A stretch of DNA of 64,000 nt, taken from assembly GCF_003945325.1 (NCBI RefSeq), contig NZ_AP019307.1:2604001-2668000 (forward strand), in the 5' to 3' direction. Shown piece by piece: positions 7,277 to 16,002 of the stretch. The notes below the pieces were generated by a model, which saw nothing but the letters and a program-made list of their open reading frames with translations, was not told where the DNA came from and searched no databases. Every line of letters begins with the position of its first letter. Position 1 is the stretch's first letter. This DNA comes from Nocardioides baekrokdamisoli. GTDB lineage: Bacteria; Actinomycetota; Actinomycetes; Propionibacteriales; Nocardioidaceae. A program made the translations under genes and the position numbers.

Positions 7277-8425
7277 GTGATGCGCCGGCGACCGTTGTCT
7301 TGTCTGGTGCTCCTGGTCTTCTGTGCCGCATGTGGCACCCATGTGGCGCCGCCACCGACGATCAACTCGGCGGCTCCGAGCCCGGGTCTGGCGGCCGCCG
7401 CCCTGACAACGTTCACTGACGCTCTGGGCGGGCGCTTCTCCGATGTGCTGACGCCTGCGGAGAAGACCGCGGTCCTCAACGCCAAGGCGATCGGCATCGG
7501 CGGTGTGTCGATGCGTTACATCGACGCGGCGACCGCGGCCGCGCCCGACGGATCGTGGACCGGCGATGTCATCATCAGTTGGCGTGTCCGTGGCGAGAAG
7601 CCGGCAGAGGAGCAGATCGGAGTCGGCTTCACCCAGTCCGGTGGCGCCGCCCGCATCAGCAGTTTCGGCGGAGCCGGCCAGCCCGTGCCGCTGTGGTTGC
7701 TGGCACCGGTCACCGTCACCCGATCCGGTGGCGTCACGGTGATCTCAGAGGGTCGGGATCCGGCGCCATACCTGCGGATGGGGCTGACTGCCGTCCAGCA
7801 GGTCCGGGAGACGATCGCGTGGCCCGACGCCCAGTTGGTCCTCGAGGTCCCGGCAGATGAATCAACACTCGAACAGATGTCCGGGTCCGCCGCCGGCGCG
7901 TACCGTGGCGTCGCCGCCTTCACTGGCCCGGTCGACGGCCGGCCCCGGGGGCCCGTTCACATCTTCATCAACCCTGACGTCATCGGGACCGGTCGCGACG
8001 CCCAGATCGTGCTGACCCACGAGGCCACCCATGCGGCCACCAACGCCGCGACGAATCCGCACCTGCCCGCGTGGGTCCGCGAGGGTTTCGCAGACTACGT
8101 GGCGCTCCGGGCCCAGGACCTGCCGCTCAGCGTGTCGGCCGACCGCGCTCTTGCAACGGTACGGAAGTCGGGTCCACCGAAGACGTTGCCGACTGACGCT
8201 GACTTCAATTCGATGGCCGAGGACTTTGGCGAGGAATATCAGTTCGCATGGCTGGTCTGGCGCTACCTCGGCGAGATGGGCGGCCCCGCGGCTGCGACCC
8301 GCTTCTATGACGCAGTGGGCGCCGGCACCAAGGTCGACGCAGCTCTACGAGCGACGTACGGCGGACTGACCGAGGCGGCCCTGACCAGCCAGTGGCGGAC
8401 GTACCTCGTCAAACTCGCTCGCTGA
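7277..8425 (+). CDS. Lipoprotein zinc metallopeptidase, gluzincin-like
   Basis: 382-residue exported lipoprotein. The N-terminus MRRRPLSCLVLLVFCAAC has a type II signal peptide with lipobox FCAAC. Residues about 45-160 resemble an NTF2/SnoaL-like fold of unknown role. The C-terminal half is a peptidase: HEATH at residues 248-252, then E269 in WVREGFADYVAL, the HExxH...E arrangement of gluzincins. It probably acts on the outer membrane face; the substrate is unknown. It ends exactly where the convergent response regulator gene ends (8425/8426), with no intergenic terminator. Confidence 0.8.
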   Translation: MMRRRPLSCLVLLVFCAACGTHVAPPPTINSAAPSPGLAAAALTTFTDALGGRFSDVLTPAEKTAVLNAKAIGIGGVSMRYIDAATAAAPDGSWTGDVIISWRVRGEKPAEEQIGVGFTQSGGAARISSFGGAGQPVPLWLLAPVTVTRSGGVTVISEGRDPAPYLRMGLTAVQQVRETIAWPDAQLVLEVPADESTLEQMSGSAAGAYRGVAAFTGPVDGRPRGPVHIFINPDVIGTGRDAQIVLTHEATHAATNAATNPHLPAWVREGFADYVALRAQDLPLSVSADRALATVRKSGPPKTLPTDADFNSMAEDFGEEYQFAWLVWRYLGEMGGPAAATRFYDAVGAGTKVDAALRATYGGLTEAALTSQWRTYLVKLAR

Positions 8426-9076
8426 TCAGCGCTCTTCGGGCCGATTCATGCTCGAGATCAGACCGGCGCGTACGGCCTGAACGATCGCCTGTGCGCGATT
8501 CGCGGCGCCGAGCTTCTGGTAGATCCTGGCGATGTGGGTCTTGGCGGTGGATTCAGCCATGTAGAGCCGGCGACCGATGTCTGCGGCTCCGAGACCGTCG
8601 GCCAGCAGGCGCAGCACGTCGAGTTCGCGGTCGGTGAGGCGCTCCGTGCCACCGTCCATCCGACGCGCCATGGCCGCGCCAAGTCCCGCGGAGACGAACG
8701 AGTGCGGAGAGGTCATGGCGTGGCGTACGGCCTGGACCACGTCCGAGGCGGGCGCGTCCTTGCCCACGAGCGCCGATGCGCCGGCCTGAAGCGCGCCGAA
8801 GATCTGATCGTCACCGGAGTGCATCGTGAGGACGACGACGCCGACGTCAGGCACCTGCGCACGGACGGCGCGGATGACATCCAGGCCGGTCCCGTCGGGC
8901 AGTTGCAGATCGGTCACCACCACGTCGGGGTTCGTGCGCTCGAAAGCGGCGATGCCCTCAGTCACCGTCGCGGCACTGCCCACGACGGTGAGATCGTCTT
9001 CCAGATCCAGAACGCCACCGAGCCCATTCCTGATGAGCTCGTGGTCGTCGATCAACAGCAGTCGCACCTGGTCCAC
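8426..9076 (-). CDS. NarL/LuxR-family response regulator
   Basis: 216-residue DNA-binding response regulator. The receiver has LLLIDDHELIRNG, phosphoacceptor in VVVTDLQLPDGTG, and lysine in LVGKDAP. The LuxR-type helix-turn-helix is LTDRELDVLRLLADGLGAADI with ESTAKTHIARIYQKLG. Start: the GTG at 9076 is preferred over the frame start at 9142, because the latter overlaps the kinase gene and adds a residue run unrelated to receivers; CATACT lies 7 nt upstream of this GTG. It is the last gene of tadZ-like, kinase, regulator, and is the cognate partner of that kinase by adjacency. Confidence 0.9.
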   Translation of the reverse strand: MDQVRLLLIDDHELIRNGLGGVLDLEDDLTVVGSAATVTEGIAAFERTNPDVVVTDLQLPDGTGLDVIRAVRAQVPDVGVVVLTMHSGDDQIFGALQAGASALVGKDAPASDVVQAVRHAMTSPHSFVSAGLGAAMARRMDGGTERLTDRELDVLRLLADGLGAADIGRRLYMAESTAKTHIARIYQKLGAANRAQAIVQAVRAGLISSMNRPEER

Positions 9077-9083
9077 GGGGGTC

Positions 9084-9089
9084 AGTATG
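9084..9089 (-). promoter_or_regulatory. -10-like CATACT before the regulator gene
   Basis: On the minus strand CATACT ends 7 nt before the GTG at 9076, the leaderless layout seen elsewhere, suggesting the regulator may have its own promoter inside the operon. Confidence 0.35.
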
Positions 9090-9104
9090 GACCCTCCAGC
9101 GCCT

Positions 9105-10652
9105 CTACGGGAGGTAGGCGCGGCCGACCTGCACACGAACACATACGCCGCCGCCCGGTTGTTCCTCGACGGTGAGCGTGGCGCCGATGAGTTTGGCGCG
9201 CTCGTGCATGATCGTCAGACCGTACGAACCGTCCCGGCCGCTGCCCAGTCCGCGACCGTTGTCGGTCACCGACACCATGGCATCCGGGGCGTGCACGATA
9301 CACTCGACTTCGATGACGGTCGCGTGGGCGTGCTTCACGGCGTTGCCCAACGCCTCCTGGCCGATCCGGAAGATTTCGTTCTCGACGGCAGGGAGAAGAC
9401 GCTCGCTGCCCTCGTCGAGCAGGACGTTGATCGCGGCATCGGTGGTGTCCGCCAGCCGCCGCGAGACGGCACCGAGAGCCGTGCCGAGGCTGTCGCCCTC
9501 GATGATCGAGGTACGCAGGGACGTGAGGGTACTGCGCACCTCGGAGACGATCTCGGTCACACGGCTGCGCAACATCGCGACTCGCGCCTGCTGCTTCGGG
9601 TCCGTGGTCCCGGCTGCCACCGCGTCGACCAGGTAACCGAGTCCGGCGATGTCCTGGGCGAGGCCATCGTGCATCTCGCGGGAGAGGCGTTCGCGTTCGG
9701 CCGACGTCGCGACGGTCGCGAGGTTGCTGAAGGCCACAGCGGCCTCCAGCTGCATCGCGTACGGAGCAAGCTCCTCGAGCAGGCGCCGGGTGATCACCTT
9801 GTCCGGCGCATCGGCTACGACGCGAGCGACGACGACCCCGGCGGCAGGACGTGCCTTGACGAGGGGAAAGGCCACCAGCGACCCGCGTGCCACGGCTCCG
9901 TCCGTGGCCGAGCGTGCCAGGTCCAGCCAGTCGGTCTGGCCTCCCGGTGCACCTGCGACGAGGCGCATCGCGCCGCCGGCAGGTGCGTACACCGCCACTT
10001 CGACGGCGTTGAGCGAGGACGTCACGGACGCGACGACCGTGGCCCCGGCGGTGGCGACGTCGAGCCCGGCGCCGTAGTTGGTCGAGATGGTGGTGACCTC
10101 GTCCAAAAGCGCGCTGACGGCACGGTACGGCGCCATCGGGTCGGCCTGGACCGACAGCGGCCGGGAGAGCATGGAGCCGATGAGTCCTGCGCCGACGCTG
10201 GCGACGCCCCAGGAGACCAGGTGGACGACATCGGGCCGATCCAGGTGTTGTCGGATCAGGATCAACGTCAGCCCGCATCCGATGAGTTCAAGTGCGAGCG
10301 CGACGGCGGCCCCGGGGATGCGGTGGTACAGACCGCGAACCAGCGGGGGCACCACGAGCATGATGAGCGCGTTGTCGGCGTGACCGATGCAGATCGCAGC
10401 GATGATGCCCACCGCGAAACTGTCGTAGGACAGCGCTGCGCGCATCGCCGGGCCTGCGAGCGCCTCGATCGGGGTCGTGAGTCCCCACAGCAGGATCAGG
10501 GCGACGTACGCGGCGATCTGCTGGCGGGACGTCGTCGCCAGGATCAGCGGCACTGCGAGCGCGATCAGGCAGAGGATCCTCGCCCCGGCAGCCACCCGGC
10601 GTTGGGTGAGGCTGAGAGGCCCTACGCCGGTGAGGCTCAGCGACGCTTCCAC
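9105..10652 (-). CDS. Membrane sensor histidine kinase (HisKA_3 type)
   Basis: 515-residue NarX/LiaS-type kinase. Residues about 25-175 hold five or six hydrophobic helices, so sensing is probably in or near the membrane. A GAF-like linker follows (about 180-300). The dimerisation/phosphorylation helix contains the active histidine in ERERLSREMHDGLAQDIAGL. The HATPase domain has the N box NEIFRIGQEALGNAVKHAHA, then VTDNGRGLGSG and GSYGLTIMHERAKLIGA. Its GTG start lies 16 bp inside the 3' end of the tadZ-like gene, so the two are translationally coupled. The paired regulator follows. The signal is unknown. Confidence 0.9.
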   Translation of the reverse strand: MEASLSLTGVGPLSLTQRRVAAGARILCLIALAVPLILATTSRQQIAAYVALILLWGLTTPIEALAGPAMRAALSYDSFAVGIIAAICIGHADNALIMLVVPPLVRGLYHRIPGAAVALALELIGCGLTLILIRQHLDRPDVVHLVSWGVASVGAGLIGSMLSRPLSVQADPMAPYRAVSALLDEVTTISTNYGAGLDVATAGATVVASVTSSLNAVEVAVYAPAGGAMRLVAGAPGGQTDWLDLARSATDGAVARGSLVAFPLVKARPAAGVVVARVVADAPDKVITRRLLEELAPYAMQLEAAVAFSNLATVATSAERERLSREMHDGLAQDIAGLGYLVDAVAAGTTDPKQQARVAMLRSRVTEIVSEVRSTLTSLRTSIIEGDSLGTALGAVSRRLADTTDAAINVLLDEGSERLLPAVENEIFRIGQEALGNAVKHAHATVIEVECIVHAPDAMVSVTDNGRGLGSGRDGSYGLTIMHERAKLIGATLTVEEQPGGGVCVRVQVGRAYLP

Positions 10653-11872
10653 AGGCGTCGAGGCTGCTGCGCCACCGCGGCCTCCGGCACGGGGGAGGAG
10701 GATGCCAGCGCGATCGGGTCGAACGGCTCACCGGTGATGTGCGAGGCCAGTTCACGGATCGCCCGGGTCGCGGGGTGCGCCGGGTTCTTGAGGACGATCG
10801 GCGCGCCGGCGTTGGTGGCGACAGCGATGTCGATCGACGTCGAGATCCGGGCGATTGGCTTGATGCCGAGGATGCCCTCGATCCGGTCGGCGTTGATGCC
10901 GACCTCGTCGTCGGCACGGTTGAGCAGCAGGTGGCGGTTGGCGGTCACCTCGAGTTCGTCGAGCGCCTCCAGACCGATCTTCACGTTCTTCAATGTCGGC
11001 ACGTCGAGCGTGGCGACCACGACGATGTCCTCGGAGGCGTCCATTGCCGACACGCCCTGGTCGTCCAGCGTCGGTGCCGTGTCGACCACGATGTAGTCGA
11101 AGGTCTCCCTGAGGGTGTCGAGGACCTTGGTGATGAGCGAGGCGGTGATGCGCTCGCGCACCTCCGGATGGGTCGGCGCGGCCAGGATGGCCATCGTGTC
11201 GGAATGCAGGGTCAGCAGCGTGTGGAGTTCGTCGACGTTCAGCGTCCCGTCCCGGCCGATGGCGTGCTCGATCGAGTACGTCGGGAACAGCTGCATCGTG
11301 ATCGCGACATCACCGAACGCGAGGTCCAGATCGACGAGACAGACCTGCTTTCCGCGCTCGCTCAGCGTGAGCGCCAGGTTCACCGCGGCCGTGGTCTTGC
11401 CGACCCCGCCCTTCGGCGACCAGACCGTCACGACCTTGCCGGGCTCGCGCGGCGCAGGTGCCGGCGGCTCCTCGGCGGCAGGCACGTCTGCCGTTGCAGT
11501 CGGGTCGGACGGATTCCGCGCGGCGTCAGCGAACTGCGCCGCACGCTCGACCGCGTGCTCAACACCCACGGGAGTGGAACTGAGCACCACGTCGCGGGCG
11601 CCAGCCTGCATCGCCGCGGCCAGGACGTCGGTGGTCACGTCGTCCCGGACCAGGATCACCGACGAGTTCGGCGAGGAGATCCGCAGGTAGTTGCAGATGG
11701 TGTACGCGTCGTCGGCCGGCACGTACGGGCCGATGACGACCGCGTACTCGTCGGGGCGCTCCGCGAGAGCCTGCAGCAATTGAGGCGCAGACGCGACGAC
11801 GCGAGCGTCGGCGAGCGCACCGGTAGCCAGCGCCTCGGCAGAGGCGTGGTCAATGTCGAAAATGACGGGCAT
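10637..11872 (-). CDS. TadZ/CpaE-like ATPase
   Basis: 411-residue MinD-superfamily ATPase with an N-terminal receiver-like pseudo-domain (about 25-120: VVIGPYVPADDAYTICNYLR, VILVRDDVTTDVLAAAMQAG), the layout of TadZ/CpaE proteins that place Flp/Tad pilus machines. A Pro/Ala linker leads to the deviant Walker A KGGVGKTTAAVNLA near residue 153, then LVDLDLAFGDV and IVVDTAPTLDD. No tadA, tadB, tadC, flp or rcpC gene is in the window; instead it begins an operon with a sensor kinase and regulator. It could also be a MinD/SepF-like spatial regulator in signalling. SD-like GGAAG precedes the ATG. Confidence 0.8.
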   Translation of the reverse strand: MPVIFDIDHASAEALATGALADARVVASAPQLLQALAERPDEYAVVIGPYVPADDAYTICNYLRISSPNSSVILVRDDVTTDVLAAAMQAGARDVVLSSTPVGVEHAVERAAQFADAARNPSDPTATADVPAAEEPPAPAPREPGKVVTVWSPKGGVGKTTAAVNLALTLSERGKQVCLVDLDLAFGDVAITMQLFPTYSIEHAIGRDGTLNVDELHTLLTLHSDTMAILAAPTHPEVRERITASLITKVLDTLRETFDYIVVDTAPTLDDQGVSAMDASEDIVVVATLDVPTLKNVKIGLEALDELEVTANRHLLLNRADDEVGINADRIEGILGIKPIARISTSIDIAVATNAGAPIVLKNPAHPATRAIRELASHITGEPFDPIALASSSPVPEAAVAQQPRRLWKRR

Positions 11873-11999
11873 CAGTCTTCCATCTGATCAAGGACCGTGA
11901 TCACGGTCACGTAGACCTGTCCGAGATCGTAGTCGGCCTCTGTCGAGGATCGGGTCCGATCACGCACACACGCTGCGCGTGTTGCTTGCTCGCTCGGCG

Positions 12000-12026
12000 C
12001 AGGAGCGCGCGCAAACGCGGCTCCTG
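12000..12026 (-). terminator. Strong hairpin after the acyl-CoA ligase gene
   Basis: CAGGAGC at 12000 pairs with GCTCCTG at 12020-12026, with a second CGCG/CGCG stem inside and a CAAA loop. It lies 10 bp after the fadD stop (minus direction) with no U-tract. The flanking 11955-11985 also holds a CACACGC/GCGTGTT palindrome, so the whole 164-bp gap is highly structured. Confidence 0.55.
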
Positions 12027-12036
12027 GCCTCGCTCC

Positions 12037-13818
12037 CTATGCATACAGCGCGTCGACGTCGTCCTTGAACTCGCGCATCACCACGGCCCGCTTGAGCTTG
12101 AGGCTGGGGGTGAGCTGGCCACCCTCCTCGGTCCACGCGTCGGTGAGGACGGTGAACTTGCGGATCGATTCTGCGTGCGAGACCGCCTTGTTGGCGTCGT
12201 CCACGGCCTTCTGGACCTCCGCGAGCAGGTCGGGGTCGTCCGCGAGTTCGGCGATGCCACCGGTCTTGCCGTGAGCGGCAGCCCACGTCGGCAGCGCCTC
12301 CGGGTCGATGGTCACCAGCGCGGCGATGAACGGCTGGCCGTCGCCGACGACCATGCACTGGTCGACGAGCGCATTCGCGCGCAGGCGGTCCTCGAGCACA
12401 GCCGGCGCCACGTTCTTGCCGCCGGCCGTGACGAGCAGTTCCTTCTTGCGGCCGGTGATCCGGACGAAGCCCTCGTCGTCGATCTCGCCGATGTCGCCGG
12501 TGTGGAACCAGCCGTCGACGATGGTTTCCGCGGTCGCGGTCTCGTTGCGCCAGTAGCCGGCGAAGATCATGCCGCCCTTGAACAGCAGTTCGCCGTCGTC
12601 GGCGACGCGGGCGGTTGCTCCGGCGATCGGGCGGCCGACGGTGCCGACCTTCTGTGCCTGCGGGGAGTTGACGGTCACCGCGGCCGCTGTCTCGGTGAGG
12701 CCGTAGCCCTCGAGGATGGTGAGGCCGATGCCGCGGTAGAAGTGGCCCAGACGCTCACCCAGCGGAGCACCGCCGGAGACGGCGTACGTGCACTCGCCGC
12801 CGAGCGCGGTGAGGATCTTGCCGTAGACGAGTCGGGAGAAGAGCGCGTGCTTCACCTTCAGTGCGACCCCGGTGCGGCCGGTGTCGAGGCTGCGTGAGTA
12901 CGCGATCGCGGTGTCCGTCGCGGTGTTGAAGATCTTGCCCTTGCCGTCGGCTGCGGCGCGCTGCGAGACGGTGTTGTAGACCTTCTCGAACACGCGCGGC
13001 ACAGCGAGGATGAAGGTCGGCCGGAACACAGCCAGATCGCCCATGAGGTTCTTGATGTCGGCCGAGTGACCCAACTTGACCCGGGCGCGGAAGCAGCCGA
13101 CCTGGATGGCCCGCGCGAACACGTGAGCCAGCGGCAAGAAGAGCAGCGTCGACCGACCCTCCTCGAAGAGGTTGCCGAGTTCGACGGTGACCGAGTCGAT
13201 CTCCGAATCGAAGTTCGCGTGGGTGAGGATGCAGCCCTTCGGGCGACCGGTCGTGCCGGAGGTGTAGATCAGTGTGGCCGGGTCGGAGCCGGTGGCGGAC
13301 GTACGTGCCGTCTCCAGGTCGGCGTCGGACACGCTCGATCCGGACACGACGAGAGCGTCGATCGCTCCTGTGTCGATGCACCAGACCTGGGCGCTCGAGC
13401 CGCTGGCGGCCTTGGCCTCCTCCGCCTTGGCGACGTGTCCGGCGGTCTCGGCTACGAGGGCGACCGCGGAGGAATCCTCGAGGATCCACTGCACCTGCTC
13501 CGCGGAGGAGGTCTCGTAGATCGGCACCGTGACCGCGCCGGCGAACCAGATCGCGTAGTCGAGAAGGGTCCACTCGTACCGCGTCTTGGAGAAGATCGCG
13601 ACCCGGTCGCCCGGCTTGATGCCGCCGGCGATCAGGCCCTTGGCGGTGGCAGCGACCTCGCTGTGGAACTCCGACGCAGTGACATCGCTCCAACCATCCG
13701 CACCGGGCCGGCTGAAGACGGCGGTGGTCGGTGCCTCGGTGGCGTTGCGGATGACATCCGCGGTGAGGTTGACGCTCGGGACGAACGTGGGGTTCGACGG
13801 CGTGGCGAACTCGCGCAC
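12037..13818 (-). CDS. Long-chain fatty acid-CoA ligase (FadD15-like)
   Basis: 593-residue AMP-forming synthetase that activates fatty acids as acyl-CoA for breakdown or lipid synthesis. Motifs: AMP-binding loop TLIYTSGTTGRPKGCILTHA near residue 185, GYGLTETAAAVTVN near 380, FHTGDIGEIDDEGF and the hinge ITGRKKELLVTAGGKNVAP near 450. Length fits FACL proteins of the Rv2187 (FadD15) group, which lies in the same neighbourhood in M. tuberculosis. The start is GTG 13818 with AGGAGGA upstream. It is divergent from the SRPBCC gene. Confidence 0.93.
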   Translation of the reverse strand: MREFATPSNPTFVPSVNLTADVIRNATEAPTTAVFSRPGADGWSDVTASEFHSEVAATAKGLIAGGIKPGDRVAIFSKTRYEWTLLDYAIWFAGAVTVPIYETSSAEQVQWILEDSSAVALVAETAGHVAKAEEAKAASGSSAQVWCIDTGAIDALVVSGSSVSDADLETARTSATGSDPATLIYTSGTTGRPKGCILTHANFDSEIDSVTVELGNLFEEGRSTLLFLPLAHVFARAIQVGCFRARVKLGHSADIKNLMGDLAVFRPTFILAVPRVFEKVYNTVSQRAAADGKGKIFNTATDTAIAYSRSLDTGRTGVALKVKHALFSRLVYGKILTALGGECTYAVSGGAPLGERLGHFYRGIGLTILEGYGLTETAAAVTVNSPQAQKVGTVGRPIAGATARVADDGELLFKGGMIFAGYWRNETATAETIVDGWFHTGDIGEIDDEGFVRITGRKKELLVTAGGKNVAPAVLEDRLRANALVDQCMVVGDGQPFIAALVTIDPEALPTWAAAHGKTGGIAELADDPDLLAEVQKAVDDANKAVSHAESIRKFTVLTDAWTEEGGQLTPSLKLKRAVVMREFKDDVDALYA

Positions 13819-13897
13819 CGATTCCTCCTACGGATCAGCGGACTCAGACAGACTGCAGGGTAGTCCCCACCACCCCCCTGCTGTCACCGGTGTCCGC

Positions 13898-13903
13898 TAC
13901 GCT
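13898..13903 (+). promoter_or_regulatory. -10 element TACGCT upstream of the SRPBCC gene
   Basis: TACGCT lies 28 nt before the ATG at 13932 in the divergent gap 13819-13931; the expected start point leaves a short leader with the SD-like GAGGAC. Confidence 0.35.
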
Positions 13904-13931
13904 CGGGCCGTTCCCGACTGTGAGGACAGCG

Positions 13932-14369
13932 ATGACCGAACTGACGACCTCTTCGATCGTCATTGCGGCCACCCCCGAACGGGTGCTGCACGCGATTGCG
14001 GACTTCGCGGCCTATCCTTCGTGGGCCAAGGGCGTGAAGAGCGCCGACGTGCTCAGCAGCGATGCGCAGGGCCGGCCGGCGCAGGTCCGCTTCGTCCTGG
14101 ACGTCCCGCCGATCAGCGACACGTACACGCTCTCGTACGTCTGGGACGGCAACCGTTCGGTCACCTGGACGCTGGTGGAGAGTGTCCTGCTGCGCTCGCT
14201 CGACGGCACGTACGAACTCAAGGCTCTGGCCGACGGGACGACCGAGGTCTCCTACCGACTGCAGCTGGACCTGATGGTCCCCGTGATCGGCATGCTCAAG
14301 CGCAAGGGCGAGAAGGTCCTGATCGAGACGGCGCTGCGCGGGCTCAAGACGTACGTCGAGAAGAACTAG
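13932..14369 (+). CDS. SRPBCC (START-like) lipid-binding family protein
   Basis: 145-residue protein of the polyketide cyclase/dehydrase (START-like, SRPBCC) superfamily, which folds round a hydrophobic pocket. Typical features: SSIVIAATPERVLHAIADF at the start, YPSWAKGVKSADVL, and the C-terminal amphipathic helix with LKRKGEKVLIETALRGLK. The ligand is unknown. Position matches Rv2185c, beside the ArsA-like ATPase and FadD15. The ATG at 13932 (MTELTTSS) is chosen over the frame start at 13890, which lies upstream of the putative start point. Seven bp separate it from the next gene, so they form an operon. Confidence 0.82.
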   Translation: MTELTTSSIVIAATPERVLHAIADFAAYPSWAKGVKSADVLSSDAQGRPAQVRFVLDVPPISDTYTLSYVWDGNRSVTWTLVESVLLRSLDGTYELKALADGTTEVSYRLQLDLMVPVIGMLKRKGEKVLIETALRGLKTYVEKN

Positions 14370-14376
14370 GTCCCTC

Positions 14377-15588
14377 ATGCGGATCCTGCTCTTCACGGGC
14401 AAGGGTGGCGTCGGCAAGTCCACGACCGCTGCCGGCACTGCCGCACTCGCCGCTTCACGTGGCCTGCGGACTCTGGTCCTGTCCACCGACGCGGCGCACT
14501 CGCTTGCGGACGCGTACGGCATTTCCGGTACGTCGAACGGGAACTGTGCCGCCGAGCCGACGAAGATCGCCGACAACCTCTATCTCCAGCAGGTCGACGC
14601 CCAGTTGAGGTTCGAGCAGTCGTGGGCAGACATCCAGCGCTACCTGCTCTCGGTGCTCGACGTCGTGGGGGTCGATCCGGTCGCAGCGGAGGAACTCACC
14701 GTCATTCCTGGTGCCGAGGAGGTCTTCGCGCTGCTGGAGCTCCGTCATCAGGCCCGGTCGGGTGACTGGGACGTCGTGGTCCTCGACTGCGCCCCCACGG
14801 CAGAGACACTGCGTCTGCTCGCGCTGCCGGAAGCGCTGAGTTGGTACATGACCCGGTTCCTGCCCTTCCAGCGGAAGATGGTCAAGGCGCTCAGGCCTGT
14901 CCTGACCAAGGCGGCGGGCGGCGTACCCATGCCCGGCGACACCGTGTTCGATGCGGTCGAACGCCTGCACGCCGAGCTCGACGACGTACGCCAGCTGTTG
15001 TCGGGGCCGAACGCGTCGGTGCGCCTGGTGATGACGCCCGAGCGGATCGTGCTCGCTGAGGCGCGCCGTAGTTATACGACGCTGTCGTTGTACGGCTACC
15101 GGGTCGACGGCGTCGTGGCGAATCGTGTGTTCCCTGCCGACGGCGCGGATGACTGGCGTTCCGGGTGGGTGGCCGCTCAGGCCGACGTCCTGACCGAGAC
15201 CGATGCGTCCTTCGCCGGACTCCAGGTCTGGCGTTCCCTGTATCGCACACGTGAACCGGTGGGCGTCGAGGCGCTGCGGGACTTCGCAGCAGAGGTGTAC
15301 GGCGACGCGGACCCGCTCGCCTTGCCCGAGGGCGAAGGCCCGTTCACGCTCCAGCGCACCGAGACCGGAGCCATCGTGCATCTCGCCCTGCCGGGCGTGG
15401 ACCGCGACCAGGTGCACCTCGCGCGCAACGGCGACGACCTCGTCGTCACGGTCGGGTCGTACCGTCGACTGATGACGCTCCCTGCCGGTCTGGCCCGCCT
15501 GAGAATCGCCGGAGCCAAGGTCGACGGGTCAGAATTGAGAGTGAGATTCGTCGAACGGGAGGAGGCCCCGGATGCAGCACCGCGCTGA
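14377..15588 (+). CDS. ArsA/GET3-family ATPase with C-terminal HSP20-like domain
   Basis: 403-residue P-loop ATPase of the ArsA/TRC40 family. The P-loop GKGGVGKSTTAAGTAALAA is at residues 7-25, switch I includes STDAAHSLADAYG, and VVLDCAPTAETLRLLALP is the switch II region. The last 75 residues (GAIVHLALPGVDRDQVHLAR...LVVTVGSYRR) resemble the HSP20-like domain seen in bacterial and plant ArsA homologues. A role in arsenite export is unlikely without arsB; targeting or chaperoning of membrane or lipid-linked proteins is plausible. Corresponds to Rv2184c. It overlaps the next gene by 17 bp. Confidence 0.88.
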   Translation: MRILLFTGKGGVGKSTTAAGTAALAASRGLRTLVLSTDAAHSLADAYGISGTSNGNCAAEPTKIADNLYLQQVDAQLRFEQSWADIQRYLLSVLDVVGVDPVAAEELTVIPGAEEVFALLELRHQARSGDWDVVVLDCAPTAETLRLLALPEALSWYMTRFLPFQRKMVKALRPVLTKAAGGVPMPGDTVFDAVERLHAELDDVRQLLSGPNASVRLVMTPERIVLAEARRSYTTLSLYGYRVDGVVANRVFPADGADDWRSGWVAAQADVLTETDASFAGLQVWRSLYRTREPVGVEALRDFAAEVYGDADPLALPEGEGPFTLQRTETGAIVHLALPGVDRDQVHLARNGDDLVVTVGSYRRLMTLPAGLARLRIAGAKVDGSELRVRFVEREEAPDAAPR

Positions 15589-15997
15589 GTCGGACGAGAC
15601 CCCGATCGGATCCGCCGCCGACGAGGCGGCCAAGTTGCTCAACGCCCTCGGCGAGTGGGCCAAGGACCAGAGCACCGAGAGCGCGAATGCGTTCTCCGAG
15701 AGCGTGGCCGGTCTGGCCGGACGCGCCGCACACGCGGTCGCCGACCTGCCGAAGTTCATGGACCAGCACCTGGCCGCGGGGGCTCCCGAATGTGCCTACT
15801 GCCCGGTCTGTCGGACCGTCCATGTGGTCCGTGAGGCCTCGCCGGACGTACGCGTCCACCTGGCGTCCGCTGCGCTGTCGCTGATGCAGGCTGCGACCAC
15901 GGTGCTCAACGCGATGGCGACACCCGTCCCGGGCGGGGCCCAGCAGGAGCCGACGGTGGAGAAGATCGACCTCGACGACGACTCCGAGTGGGACTAG
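15572..15997 (+). CDS. Conserved actinobacterial protein with one CxxC pair
   Basis: 141-residue soluble protein. The middle holds a single knuckle CAYCPVCRTVHVVREASPDV; the N-terminal half is helical and alanine-rich (AADEAAKLLNALGEWA), and the tail is acidic (KIDLDDDSEWD). It resembles the DUF5304-type proteins next to ArsA-like genes in Streptomyces. Function unknown. Start overlap with the ArsA-like gene (17 bp) and close spacing to the kinase gene argue for one operon and possibly a partner role to the ATPase. Confidence 0.7.
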   Translation: MQHRAESDETPIGSAADEAAKLLNALGEWAKDQSTESANAFSESVAGLAGRAAHAVADLPKFMDQHLAAGAPECAYCPVCRTVHVVREASPDVRVHLASAALSLMQAATTVLNAMATPVPGGAQQEPTVEKIDLDDDSEWD

Positions 15998-16002
15998 GTC
16001 AC

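Noticed and set aside
14377..15588. Arsenic resistance locus
   Set aside because: The ArsA-like ATPase has no arsB, arsR or arsC nearby and matches the Rv2184c-type family instead.
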